Source: Candidatus Methylomirabilota bacterium
GTDB lineage: Bacteria; Methylomirabilota; Methylomirabilia; Rokubacteriales; CSP1-6
DNA length: 51,520 bases
Direction of reading: 5' to 3'
Assembly: GCA_035315345.1 (NCBI GenBank)
Contig: DATFYA010000110.1
Location: 1-51,520, forward strand
Part shown: positions 1-8,098 of the stretch, piece by piece
How positions within the stretch are numbered: the stretch's first letter is position 1
Layout of the letters: each line of letters begins with the position of its first letter
Program-made: the position numbers and the translations under genes
The notes under the pieces: generated by a model
What the model was told of the DNA's origin: nothing
Databases searched by the model: none
What the model saw: only the letters and a program-made list of their open reading frames with translations

Positions 1-184
1 GCTCGGTGAGGCGGTCGTGCACCATGCCGAGCCCGAACTCGAGCTCCGTGGCCAGCGACTGGAGGTGCGCCAGCCGGCTCGCGTCCGGCCGGATCGATCC
101 GTCGGTCACCGCGAGGCTCAACAGCGACGCCTTCTCGAAGAGCCGCTCCACGTAGTCGGCCAGCACATCCTCGGTCGGGGCCAT
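1..184 (-). CDS. Unknown protein, C-terminus cut by window edge
   Basis: Sixty-one residues are visible from an ATG whose complement lies at 182-184. A strong ribosome binding site (AAGGAG) stands just upstream on the minus strand. The N-terminus reads MAPTEDVLADYVERLFEKAS and looks alpha-helical and charged. There is no signal peptide or membrane segment in the visible part. The reading frame runs off the left edge, so total length and domain are unknown. It lies 146 bp downstream of the carboxymuconolactone decarboxylase gene on the same strand. The ribosome binding site and open frame support a real gene. I do not recognise the family. Confidence 0.6.
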   Translation of the reverse strand, partial: MAPTEDVLADYVERLFEKASLLSLAVTDGSIRPDASRLAHLQSLATELEFGLGMVHDRLTE

Positions 185-330
185 GTCCTGCTCCTTTTCT
201 GATCCGCCCGGCTCGTGGCGGTCCGGCGGGCGGCGATTGGCCCCTTGTCGGCATACGACGTGCCACGGGTGATGCGCCCGAAGCCTCCGGAATCGCGGGT
301 GATGTTTCGGTGATGCGACGGCCGGGCTCG

Positions 331-948
331 TCAGCGCGGCGACAGGCCCGTCAGAGACCGGACATGACTCGCGTGCGCCGTGCAACCATGGATCTGGCCG
401 GGAGGGCACTCACGACGGACCTCCTCGAACTCGAGCTCGGTGCCGAGCGCTTCGTTGAACCGGTTCGTGAAGTTGGCGGCGGCGACGGTCAGCGTGAGCT
501 GCACGACCGCCTCGGGATTGAGAAGCGCGCGAAGCCGCTCGACCAGCGCCGGATCGACCTGCACGCGCGTGGTCATCTCCTCCGTGTACTGCAAGGCGAG
601 CCGCTCGGCCTCCGAGAAGAGCGAGCTCGTCCGATACTCGGCGAGCGCGTCCAGCTGCTCCTTCGACGCCCCGGCGCGGCGGGCGGCCGCCCCATTGTGG
701 GTGACGCAGTAGCGGCAGCGGTTGAGCTGCGAGGCGCGCACGTACGCCAGATAGCGCAGGCGCAGGTCGAGCGGCCCTTCGCGAAGCCGCGGGTACCAGC
801 CCAGGAATGCGGGCAGCGACCGCGCGTGATGGGCCATCAGCCGATAGATGTTCAGCACCCGTCCGGACGCCTGCTGGAGCCCGTCGTAGATCGCCTGGAT
901 CTCGGGCCCGACCTGCGACCGATCGAGATACGGTAGTCTCGCCGCCAT
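331..948 (-). CDS. Carboxymuconolactone decarboxylase family (AhpD-like) protein
   Basis: A 205-residue all-helical protein of the CMD/AhpD superfamily. The signature is Cys78-x-x-Cys81-x-x-His84 (CRYCVTH), preceded by a conserved arginine-rich helix. In this superfamily these residues form the redox-active centre of alkylhydroperoxidases. The protein is longer than minimal AhpD-like domains (about 110-180 residues), with an N-terminal extension like that of proteins annotated as CMD family peroxidase. The start has a good AAGGAAG ribosome binding site. No signal peptide is seen, so it should be cytoplasmic. The substrate is unknown: peroxide reduction is more likely than true carboxymuconolactone decarboxylation, because no protocatechuate pathway genes are nearby. 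Confidence 0.85.
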   Translation of the reverse strand: MAARLPYLDRSQVGPEIQAIYDGLQQASGRVLNIYRLMAHHARSLPAFLGWYPRLREGPLDLRLRYLAYVRASQLNRCRYCVTHNGAAARRAGASKEQLDALAEYRTSSLFSEAERLALQYTEEMTTRVQVDPALVERLRALLNPEAVVQLTLTVAAANFTNRFNEALGTELEFEEVRRECPPGQIHGCTAHASHVRSLTGLSPR

Positions 949-1058
949 CGCGCACTTCCTTTCCGGGCGATGCGTCCGCGGTGGGCCGGGCCCGCGTGCG
1001 AGTCGCCGCGAGGCCGCATCATACGTGGGCGCGTCCGACGGTCAAGCGAGCGCGCCGG

Positions 1059-2093
1059 TCACAAGATCGCCAGGTGAACGACCGCGCCCTCGAAGAGCAG
1101 CGCGGCCCCCCGGCTTCGCTCCACCCCGAATTCGAAGAGCTGCCCGACCCCCGCGTTGCCCCGCAGGCCGCCCTCCACCCGGGCCGCGCCTCGCAGCACG
1201 CTCTCGACGCGCTTCCGCGCGGCCGGCTCGTCCCAGCTGCCGGCGGATCCGTAGGCGTCCAGCGCGTAGGCCCGCAGCAGCTTCGGCCACTCGCGGGCGA
1301 AGAGGTCCGGGGAGTCGAAGGCGTCGATACCCGCGAGCCGGGGTCCCACGAAGATGGCGGCGCCCCGCGCGCGCGGCACGCCCGCCGGATCCAGCCGGCG
1401 GCTGGCGGCGTCGAGGTGCGCGCGGACCTCGGGCTTGTCGTAGATCGCCTGATAGCTGCCGGTGGGCGAGGGCGCGCGGAGATCGCGCGAGGCGGCGGCG
1501 ACGCCGGACCAGATGCGCGACTGCGAGGCGTTGCCCAAGACCTCGGAGCGGACGCTCGGCTGCACCACGCTGCTCCGGCTCTCGAAGTCCTTTCGCCCCT
1601 CGTTCCAGCGGCCCTGCTCGACGCAGTACACCCCCACATTGCGGGGCCCGCTCAGCGGGGGCAGCAGCAGGTCCTCGCGCAGCACGCGGTTCTGCTTGCC
1701 CCCGATCAGGATCTCGCCAGCCAGCAGCAGCACGTACGACTTGCCGCGATTGTCGGCGATCAGCTCGGGCACGCTGGCCTGCGCCCGCTCGGTCACCGTG
1801 AGCGCGGAGGCGGCGCGCGCCTCGTCGAGCGTGACGATCCGAGTGGTGGCACGGCTCGCGCCCTCCGGAGCCTGGAGCCAGATCGCGGCGAGCGCGTTCT
1901 GGGTCATCGACGGTCCCGGAACGAGGCCGGCGAGCATGCGCTGCAGGTCGGGGCTCGTCCGGCCGGCCACCGGAGCGGGCTTGAGCGCGTCGCCATCGGG
2001 CAGGATGCGGATCGGCTCGGCGAAGGCCTCGGCGGGCACGGACAGGGCGGCTCCGCCGAGGAGCTTCAGGAACGAGCGTCGCAGTGGATTCAT
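1059..2093 (-). CDS. Tat-exported ARPP-1 (DUF6569) domain protein
   Basis: A 344-residue protein. The N-terminus carries a twin-arginine signal (RRSFLK at residues 5-10), a hydrophobic stretch and a likely AFA cleavage site near residue 25. The body carries hallmarks of the ARPP-1 domain: a LTLDEA-like start (VTLDEARAA), a ligand-like strand ending GGKQNRVL, and YCVEQGRW near the middle, with a further helical C-terminal half. ARPP-1 was named for association with ADP-ribosylglycohydrolase and rhodanese/phosphatase genes; its biochemical role is not established. The start has an AAGGAGG ribosome binding site. The gene is divergent from the Tim44-like gene and precedes the AhpD-like gene on the same strand. 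The Tat signal is unusual because I know this domain mostly without export signals. The domain call is from remembered motifs. Confidence 0.72.
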   Translation of the reverse strand: MNPLRRSFLKLLGGAALSVPAEAFAEPIRILPDGDALKPAPVAGRTSPDLQRMLAGLVPGPSMTQNALAAIWLQAPEGASRATTRIVTLDEARAASALTVTERAQASVPELIADNRGKSYVLLLAGEILIGGKQNRVLREDLLLPPLSGPRNVGVYCVEQGRWNEGRKDFESRSSVVQPSVRSEVLGNASQSRIWSGVAAASRDLRAPSPTGSYQAIYDKPEVRAHLDAASRRLDPAGVPRARGAAIFVGPRLAGIDAFDSPDLFAREWPKLLRAYALDAYGSAGSWDEPAARKRVESVLRGAARVEGGLRGNAGVGQLFEFGVERSRGAALLFEGAVVHLAIL

Positions 2094-2209
2094 GGCGTCC
2101 TCCTTGCCCGCTTAGACCGGGCTCTCCGCGGAAAGTTCCGGCGATCGCGTATACTGACCGCGGACGACCGAGATCCCATGAGGAGTCATGCCCCTTGAGG
2201 AGTCATCCG

Positions 2210-3178
2210 ATGAAGCGAACCGCGGCGATGGCCGTTCTGCTGGTCCTGACCCTGTGTCCGCTCCTGCTCGCGAGCGAGGCGTGGGCGCGCGCGGGCGGGG
2301 GAAGCTCGGGCGGAAGCCGCGGCTCCCGCAGCTATTCCTCGCCGGCCAAGCCGCCGTCGAGCCCCGTCTCGCCGAGTCAGCCCTCCTCGCCCCCGGTCCA
2401 CCAGTCACCCGCGCCGCAGCCGCGTCCGGGCTGGGGCGGCATGATGGGCGGGATGTTCGGCGGCCTCCTGCTGGGCGGCCTGCTGGGCAGCCTCTTCTTC
2501 GGCGGCGTCCCCGGCGGCGGCATCGGGCTGCTCGAGATCCTGATCATCGCGGGTCTGGCCTGGCTCGCGATCTCCTACATGCGGCGCCGGCAGGCGCCCG
2601 AGCGTTCCGGCTACGCGATGGCCGCCGGTTACGGCAGCGGCGGGTACGGCGGCTCCTCGGCGTCCCGGTACGACGCGCCGCCCTCCGGTCGGGCGGAGAC
2701 CGCGGTGCTGGAGCCGCCGGCCGGGCCGTCCGATCTGGAGCGCGGGCTGGGCCACGTCCGCCAGATGGACGCGGGCTTCGATCCGCGCGCCGTCGCGGAG
2801 ACGGCCTCGGACATCTTCTTCAAGGTGCAGGGCGCATGGACGGCGCGCGACATGGCGTCCGCCTCGTCGGTGCTGACCCCGGAGATGCAGACGCTCCTGC
2901 AACGCGACTGCGACCGGCTGCGGGCGGAGCGCAAGATCAACCGGCTGGAGAACATCGCGGTGCGGTCGGCCGAGGTCACCGAGGTGTGGCAGGAGAGCGG
3001 GCAGGACTACGTCACGGTGCACTTCCTGGCGAGCCTGCTCGACTACACCACCGACGAGACCGGCGCGCGCGTGCTCGAGGGCAGCCGGACCGAGCCGGTG
3101 AAGTTCGAGGAGTACTGGACGCTGGTGCGACCGGTGGGGCCGAACCCCTTCCGGCTCAGCGCGATCCAGCAGGCGTAG
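2210..3178 (+). CDS. Tim44-like domain membrane protein
   Basis: A 322-residue protein with a Sec signal peptide or N-terminal anchor (residues 1-27), then a Ser/Pro-rich low-complexity linker (about 30-72). A Gly/Met-rich stretch and a transmembrane helix (about 105-124, GLLEILIIAGLAWLAISY) follow, and then a Tim44-like (NTF2-fold) domain from about residue 185 to the end. Bacterial Tim44-like proteins with this order (signal, GSS-rich linker, helix, domain) are common in proteobacteria, and their function is poorly known; binding of other envelope proteins is assumed. The ATG at 2210 has TTGAGGAG upstream and starts directly before the basic n-region, so longer starts were rejected. A TATACT -10-like hexamer lies at 2150-2155. 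The gene is convergent with the next gene, with a 6-bp gap. Confidence 0.85.
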   Translation: MKRTAAMAVLLVLTLCPLLLASEAWARAGGGSSGGSRGSRSYSSPAKPPSSPVSPSQPSSPPVHQSPAPQPRPGWGGMMGGMFGGLLLGGLLGSLFFGGVPGGGIGLLEILIIAGLAWLAISYMRRRQAPERSGYAMAAGYGSGGYGGSSASRYDAPPSGRAETAVLEPPAGPSDLERGLGHVRQMDAGFDPRAVAETASDIFFKVQGAWTARDMASASSVLTPEMQTLLQRDCDRLRAERKINRLENIAVRSAEVTEVWQESGQDYVTVHFLASLLDYTTDETGARVLEGSRTEPVKFEEYWTLVRPVGPNPFRLSAIQQA

Positions 3179-3184
3179 CCCGGA

Positions 3185-3955
3185 CTAGAACGAGGCCGAC
3201 ATCCCGCCGTCGAAGTTGATGGCGGTCCCGGTGATGTAGGCGGCGCGGGCGGAGCAGAGGAACGCGGCGAGATCCGCGAACTCCTCGGCCTCGCCCACGC
3301 GCCCCACCGGCACCCGCTTGGCCACCTCGCGGTAGTAGCCCTCCAGATCGCCCTTGGCCCGGCGCTCCCACTGCGCGCTCTTCACGAGGCCCAGGCAGAT
3401 CGTGTTCACGAGGATGCGGTCCGGCGCGTACTCGTTGGCCAGCGACTTGGTCAGGTTGATGCCCGCGGCTCGGGTGACGCTGGTGGGGAGCGCGCGGGCC
3501 GCCGGAGTCTTGCCCCCCACCGTGGTCACGTTCACGATGCGTCCGCCCCCGCGCGTCTTCATGTGGGGGATGACGAGACGGCAGAAGCGGATGGCCGCGA
3601 TCAGCTTGACCTGGATGTCGGCCTCCCACGTCGCGTCGTCTACTTGCTCGAAGGGGCCCGCGGAAGACGTACCCGCGTTGTTGATCAGGATGTCGATCCC
3701 CCCGTGAGCGGCGAGCGTGGCGTTCACCACCGCCTCCACGTCGGCGGCCCGGGTCACGTCGGCGGGATGGGCCAGGACCTGGACGCCGGTCGCCTGGCGA
3801 ATCGTCTCCGCGGCGCGCTCGAGCACGTCCTTGCGGCGCGCGCAGATCACGACGCGCGCGCCCTCCGCGGCCAGCCGCAGCGCGGCGGCGCGGCCGAGCC
3901 CTTCGCTGCCTCCGGTGACGATGGCGACCTTGCCGGTGAGACCGAGATCGAGCAT
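3185..3955 (-). CDS. SDR-family protein with degenerate active site
   Basis: A 256-residue Rossmann-fold short-chain dehydrogenase/reductase homologue. The cofactor motif TGGSEGLG (residues 14-21) and the NNAG motif are intact, and the C-terminal TGTAINFDGGMSASF tail is typical of FabG-like proteins. The catalytic Ser-Tyr-Lys set is not. The region that normally reads S...Y-x-x-x-K reads TT...T-S-V-T-R here: the tyrosine is replaced by threonine and the lysine by arginine. Nucleotides 3470-3500 confirm this. NAD(P) binding is therefore likely, but normal dehydrogenase chemistry is doubtful. It is divergent from the epimerase gene, with an 83-bp gap that would hold both promoters. Family call certain; activity uncertain. 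Confidence 0.88.
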   Translation of the reverse strand: MLDLGLTGKVAIVTGGSEGLGRAAALRLAAEGARVVICARRKDVLERAAETIRQATGVQVLAHPADVTRAADVEAVVNATLAAHGGIDILINNAGTSSAGPFEQVDDATWEADIQVKLIAAIRFCRLVIPHMKTRGGGRIVNVTTVGGKTPAARALPTSVTRAAGINLTKSLANEYAPDRILVNTICLGLVKSAQWERRAKGDLEGYYREVAKRVPVGRVGEAEEFADLAAFLCSARAAYITGTAINFDGGMSASF

Positions 3956-4038
3956 GGCGATGTCCTCCCGGTCGCGGATAGTAGCGGGGCGGGCGGGGCG
4001 CGGTCAAGGCGCGCCGCCCTCGTGATATGGTCGTCGCG

Positions 4039-4818
4039 ATGCGACGAGTGCTGATCACCGGGATGAGCGGGCTCATCGGGGAGGCGACGCGCCGCCGCCT
4101 CGAGGGGCGCTTCGTTCTGCGCGCCCTGAATCGACGGCCGCTGCCCGGGGTGGATTGCCACCAGGCCGACATCGCCGACCTCGACGCGATCGCTCCCGCC
4201 TTCCGCGACGTCGACGCGGTGGTGCACCTCGCCGCGCACGTGGCGAGCGCCGACAACCGCGGGGAGTGGGACGCGGTGCTGCGCGACAACGTGATCGGCA
4301 CCTACAACGTCTTCGAGGCGGCCCGGCGCGCCGGGGTCAAGCGCGTGATCTACGCGAGCAGCGGCGCGACGGTCAGCAGCATCGAGCGCGACGCGCCCTA
4401 CGCGGCGCTGGCCGCCGGCCGCTACGACGAGGTCGCCGAGTGGCCGGTCCTCACCCACGAGTCGCCCCTGCGCCCGAACGGGCTCTACGGCTGCAGCAAG
4501 GTCTGGGGCGAGGCGCTCGCCCGTCACTACGCCGACACCACCGCCATGTCCATGATCTGCCTGCGCATCGGCCACGTGAGCGCCGAGGACCGGCCGGTGA
4601 GGCCGCGAGAATTCTCGGTGTGGTGCAGCCGGCGCGACATCGCCCAGATGATCGAGCGCTGTCTGCTCGCGCCCGATGGCCTGCGCTTCGACGTCTTCTT
4701 CGTCACCTCCGACAACCAGTGGAGCTACCGCGACATCGAGCACGCCCGGGCGGTGGTGGGCTTCGTGCCCGAAGACCGCGCCGAGGACCACCGGGGCTCC
4801 CCGGAGGCCGGACCCTGA
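4039..4818 (+). CDS. NAD-dependent epimerase/dehydratase family protein
   Basis: A 259-residue extended SDR. The N-terminus begins directly with MRRVLITG and the TGMSGLIG nucleotide-binding loop. The catalytic Tyr-x-x-x-Lys is present as YGCSK, within LYGCSKVWGEALARHYA. Such proteins act on nucleotide sugars or uronates, and the C-terminal substrate-binding part is short here. An in-frame ATG four codons upstream (4027) is possible; 4039 was chosen because the Rossmann strand begins there, although neither has a clear ribosome binding site. The L-2-hydroxyglutarate oxidase gene begins 16 bp after its stop, so the two are probably co-transcribed. The exact substrate cannot be read from sequence. 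A uronate dehydrogenase-like role is one possibility. Confidence 0.85.
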   Translation: MRRVLITGMSGLIGEATRRRLEGRFVLRALNRRPLPGVDCHQADIADLDAIAPAFRDVDAVVHLAAHVASADNRGEWDAVLRDNVIGTYNVFEAARRAGVKRVIYASSGATVSSIERDAPYAALAAGRYDEVAEWPVLTHESPLRPNGLYGCSKVWGEALARHYADTTAMSMICLRIGHVSAEDRPVRPREFSVWCSRRDIAQMIERCLLAPDGLRFDVFFVTSDNQWSYRDIEHARAVVGFVPEDRAEDHRGSPEAGP

Positions 4819-4834
4819 TGGTATTCTGGCGGCC

Positions 4835-6052
4835 GTGACCCAGTCCGGAGACCTCGCGATCATCGGGGGCGGCATCGTCGGCCTCGCCACCGCGCTGGCC
4901 CTGACCGAGGCGCATCCGCGCCTTCGGCTGATCCTGCTGGAGAAGGAGCCGCAGCTGGCCGGCCACCAGACCGGTCACAACAGCGGCGTCATCCACTCCG
5001 GCATCTACTACAAGCCCGGCTCGCTGAAGGCGCGCACCTGCGTGGACGGCGCCCGCCGCATGAAGCAGTTCTGCGACACGCACGGGATCAAGTGGGAGGG
5101 CTGCGGCAAGGTCATCGTGGCCACCGACGAGGCCGAGCTGCCCCGGCTCCAGACCATCTACGAGCGCGGGCAGGCCAACGGCCTGAGCGGCCTCAAGATG
5201 CTCTCAGCCGCGGAGGTGCGCGAGTACGAGCCGAACTGCCGCGCGGTGCGCGCGATCCACGTGCCCGAGACCGGCATCGTGGACTACGTGCAGGTGGCGG
5301 CCAAGATGGCCGAGCTGATCCAGCAGCGCGGCGCGCAGATCCTCACCGGCGCGCGGGTCACCGCGATCCGCCGGCAGGGGAGCGGCCTCGTGCTCGAGAC
5401 CGGCCGCGGCCCGGTGGAGGCGCGCCACCTCGTCAACTGCGGCGGGCTCCACTCCGACCGGGTGGCCGCCCTCACCGGCGCGACGCCGGAGGTGCGCATC
5501 ATCCCGTTCCGCGGCGAGTACTACATGCTGCGACCGGAGCGGCGCTCGATCGTGCGCGGCCTGATCTATCCGGTGCCGGATCCCGAGTTCCCGTTCCTGG
5601 GCGTCCACTTCACCCGCACCATCCACGGCGACGTGGAGGCGGGCCCGAACGCGGTGCTCGCCTTCGCGCGCGAGGGCTACCGCCTCGGCACCGTGAAGGC
5701 GGGCGAGCTCGCGGGCACGCTGGGCTATAGCGGTTTCTGGCACATGGCCCGCAAGTACTGGCGGGTGGGCGCCTACGAGATGTACCGCTCGGCGAGCAAG
5801 GCGGCGTTCGTGCGCTCGCTGCAGAAGCTGGTGCCCGACATCGCGACCGCCGACCTCGAGCGCGGCGGGGCCGGGGTGCGCGCGCAGGCGGTGGCGCCCG
5901 ACGGCTCGCTGGTGGACGACTTCAAGATCAGCGTGACGCCGGGGGCGGTGCACGTGGTCAACGCGCCGTCGCCCGCGGCCACCGCGTCGCTGGCGATCGG
6001 CCGCCACGTGGCGGCCCTCGCGGCGGAGTCCTTCGGGCTCGCGCGGGCCTGA
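4835..6052 (+). CDS. lhgO: L-2-hydroxyglutarate oxidase
   Basis: A 405-residue FAD-dependent oxidoreductase of the DAO fold. The dinucleotide loop GGGIVGLATAL lies near residues 10-20, followed by the family stretch QTGHNSGVIHSGIYYKPGS. The FRGEYY and PNPDP-like segments, and the C-terminal GAGVRAQAV and PSPAATASLAIG motifs, match L-2-hydroxyglutarate oxidase (LhgO). Members oxidise L-2-hydroxyglutarate to 2-oxoglutarate and pass electrons to the membrane quinone pool. The GTG start at 4835 is used because the FAD-binding strand begins a few residues later; the frame upstream reads as shadow of the epimerase. Length equals that of the family (about 400). It ends 6 bp before the convergent cyclic-nucleotide-binding gene. 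Confidence 0.9.
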   Translation: MTQSGDLAIIGGGIVGLATALALTEAHPRLRLILLEKEPQLAGHQTGHNSGVIHSGIYYKPGSLKARTCVDGARRMKQFCDTHGIKWEGCGKVIVATDEAELPRLQTIYERGQANGLSGLKMLSAAEVREYEPNCRAVRAIHVPETGIVDYVQVAAKMAELIQQRGAQILTGARVTAIRRQGSGLVLETGRGPVEARHLVNCGGLHSDRVAALTGATPEVRIIPFRGEYYMLRPERRSIVRGLIYPVPDPEFPFLGVHFTRTIHGDVEAGPNAVLAFAREGYRLGTVKAGELAGTLGYSGFWHMARKYWRVGAYEMYRSASKAAFVRSLQKLVPDIATADLERGGAGVRAQAVAPDGSLVDDFKISVTPGAVHVVNAPSPAATASLAIGRHVAALAAESFGLARA

Positions 6053-6058
6053 GCCGTC

Positions 6059-6451
6059 CTACTGCTTCGTCAGCTTGTTCTCGACCTCGCGCAGGCGATC
6101 CTCCGCGGACAGCAGCATCGCGGCGAGGTCGCGGATGAGCGCGACCGCGAGCGCCGAATTCGCCCGCACCAGGTGATCGAGGCGGTTCGCCGAGATGACC
6201 ATGAGGGTGACCGCGTCGGCGGCGATCGCCGAGGCCGAGCGCGGGACGTTGCGGAACAGCGCCAGGTGCCCGAGCAATTCGCCCTTGGCGAGCGTGCGCA
6301 GGAGACGCTCCTCGCCGGCGATGTGCTTGCGGATCTCCACCCGTCCCACGTGCACCATGAACGCCTCGCCCTTGGCGTCGTCGCCCTCGCGGAAGATGAC
6401 CGTGCCGGGCTCGAACGTCCTCGTGGGAACTTCGGCGATCTGGCGACTCAT
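6059..6451 (-). CDS. Cyclic nucleotide-binding domain protein
   Basis: A 130-residue stand-alone cNMP-binding domain. The beta-roll motifs are clear: TVIFREGDDAKGEAFMVHVGRVEI and GELLGHLALFRNVPRSASAIAAD. The latter is the phosphate-binding cassette, with the Arg-Ser-Ala-Ser signature. After the domain comes one helix (residues about 100-130), but there is no helix-turn-helix, so it is not a CRP-type DNA-binding regulator. It may be a small sensor that acts on a partner protein. It is divergent from the protease-rhodanese gene, with only 39 bp between start codons. A receptor-type adenylate/guanylate cyclase is encoded at 16536-18872, a possible source of ligand. Confidence 0.85.
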   Translation of the reverse strand: MSRQIAEVPTRTFEPGTVIFREGDDAKGEAFMVHVGRVEIRKHIAGEERLLRTLAKGELLGHLALFRNVPRSASAIAADAVTLMVISANRLDHLVRANSALAVALIRDLAAMLLSAEDRLREVENKLTKQ

Positions 6452-6490
6452 ATGCTCCCGCCTTCAGTGTAGAATGGCCGCGGTGGGCCC

Positions 6491-8098
6491 ATGATACTGC
6501 GTCTGACGCTGCTGGTGTCTGCTGTTGTGGCGGCGGCGATCGGACTGCCCGTTCCCGGCCTCGCCCAGCGGTCCCTGCCGGTCCAGGAAGCCCTCCTGCG
6601 CTCCAAGCCGGCGGTCGTCCTGGTGGTGGCCGAGGTCGCGTCCGAGGTGACGCTGGACTGCGGGGCCGGATCCCGGAAGATCACCCCGCCCGTCTTCCGG
6701 GAGACCGGCACCGGCTGGCTGATCACCCACGACGGATGGCTGATGACCAACGGCCACGTCGTGCAGCCCGCCTACGAGCCGCCCCGCTGGCTGGCCAACC
6801 AGCAGGCCCAGCGCGCGGTGACCACCGCCTGCCTGCCCGATGTTTTGAAAAAGAAGGGGCTGCAGCCGGGCGACAACCCCGAGTCGGAGGAGGCGGCCAA
6901 GCGGAAGCTCCTCGACACGGTGCTCCCGACCGCCAAGGTCAACCTGCAGCCGCAGGTCTTCGTGGTCACGGCCAAGGGTCGGCTCAAGGCCGAGGTCAAG
7001 AAGTACAGCCCGCCGGTCAACGAGATGTCCGGCCGCGACCTCGCCCTGCTCAAGATCCCGGGCGAGAATTTCCCGGTGCTCGCGCTGAAGGACATCCGCA
7101 CCGTGCAGATCGGCGATCCCGTCCACATCATCGGCTTCCCCGGGGTGGTGCTCTCGCACGAGCTGCTCAACGAGTCGTCGATGATCGAAGCCTCGATCAC
7201 CAACGGGGCGGTGTCGGGATTCAAGCAGGACCGGAACAACAACACCGTGATCCAGACCGACGCTCCCGCGGCCTGGGGCAACTCGGGCGGCCCCGCGGTG
7301 GACGACCGTGGCAACGTGGTCGGGCTGCTCACCTTCGTCTCGCTGGCCCCCGGACCCGAGGGCTCGATCGTGCAGGGCTTCAACTTCGTCATCCCGTCCT
7401 CGGCGGTCACCGACTTCGTGAAGGACACGCCGGCCAAGCTCAACGGGGGCAGCAAGTTCAACGACGTCTGGTACGCCGGCCTCGCCGAGTTCTTCACCGA
7501 CGACGCCACGGGCGCGCTGCAGCACTTCGAGGAGGCGGACCGGCTCCACCCGAACCTGCCCGACGTGCGCCGGATGATCGTCGAGGCGAAGGAGCAGCTG
7601 AAGAACCCGCGCCCGAAGCCGTTCCCGTGGTTCTGGGTGGCGGTGGCGGTGACCCTGCTGAGCGCGGGCGGCTTCGGCGGACAGTGGCTGCACCGGTGGA
7701 ACAAGAACCGCTACCGGATCCAGCCCTCCGCGGTCATCCGGCTCTCCGAGGGTGGCAGCCCGCCGGTCATTCTCGACGCACGCCGCACCGACCTGTACGA
7801 GGCGCTGCCGCTGAAGATCAAGGACTCCATCCGGGTGGTGCCCGAGGATCTCGCCAACAGCCTCGCCGGACTCGACCTCGACAAGACGCGGCCGGTGGTC
7901 GCCTATTGCAGCTGCCCCGACGAGGAGACGAGCGCGAAGGTCGCTCGTGATCTCCGGAAGATCGGCTTCAAGGACGTGCGGATCCTGAAGGGCGGTCTCG
8001 GCGCGTGGACCAACGCGGGGCTACCCATCGAGACCCGCTCCGACCTCTCGCAGGTCGGCGTCGAGCTCTACAAGGCGCTGGCCGGCGGCAACGTCTAG
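6491..8098 (+). CDS. Membrane-anchored trypsin-like protease fused to a rhodanese domain
   Basis: A 535-residue protein. A Sec signal (residues 1-25) is followed by a DegP/trypsin-fold protease with a complete triad: His89 in MTNGHVV, Asp183 in GRDLALLKI and Ser265 in AWGNSGGPA. A helical, TPR-like segment spans about 315-372. Then comes one transmembrane helix (about 380-400, PWFWVAVAVTLLSAGG) and a C-terminal rhodanese domain with the active loop YCSCPDEET (Cys473). With a cleaved signal the protease would be periplasmic and the rhodanese cytoplasmic. A TAGAAT hexamer at 6470-6475 fits a -10 box. The stop shares CTAG with the convergent gamma-glutamyltransferase gene. Both domains look catalytically intact; what they act on together is unknown. 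Confidence 0.85.
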   Translation: MILRLTLLVSAVVAAAIGLPVPGLAQRSLPVQEALLRSKPAVVLVVAEVASEVTLDCGAGSRKITPPVFRETGTGWLITHDGWLMTNGHVVQPAYEPPRWLANQQAQRAVTTACLPDVLKKKGLQPGDNPESEEAAKRKLLDTVLPTAKVNLQPQVFVVTAKGRLKAEVKKYSPPVNEMSGRDLALLKIPGENFPVLALKDIRTVQIGDPVHIIGFPGVVLSHELLNESSMIEASITNGAVSGFKQDRNNNTVIQTDAPAAWGNSGGPAVDDRGNVVGLLTFVSLAPGPEGSIVQGFNFVIPSSAVTDFVKDTPAKLNGGSKFNDVWYAGLAEFFTDDATGALQHFEEADRLHPNLPDVRRMIVEAKEQLKNPRPKPFPWFWVAVAVTLLSAGGFGGQWLHRWNKNRYRIQPSAVIRLSEGGSPPVILDARRTDLYEALPLKIKDSIRVVPEDLANSLAGLDLDKTRPVVAYCSCPDEETSAKVARDLRKIGFKDVRILKGGLGAWTNAGLPIETRSDLSQVGVELYKALAGGNV

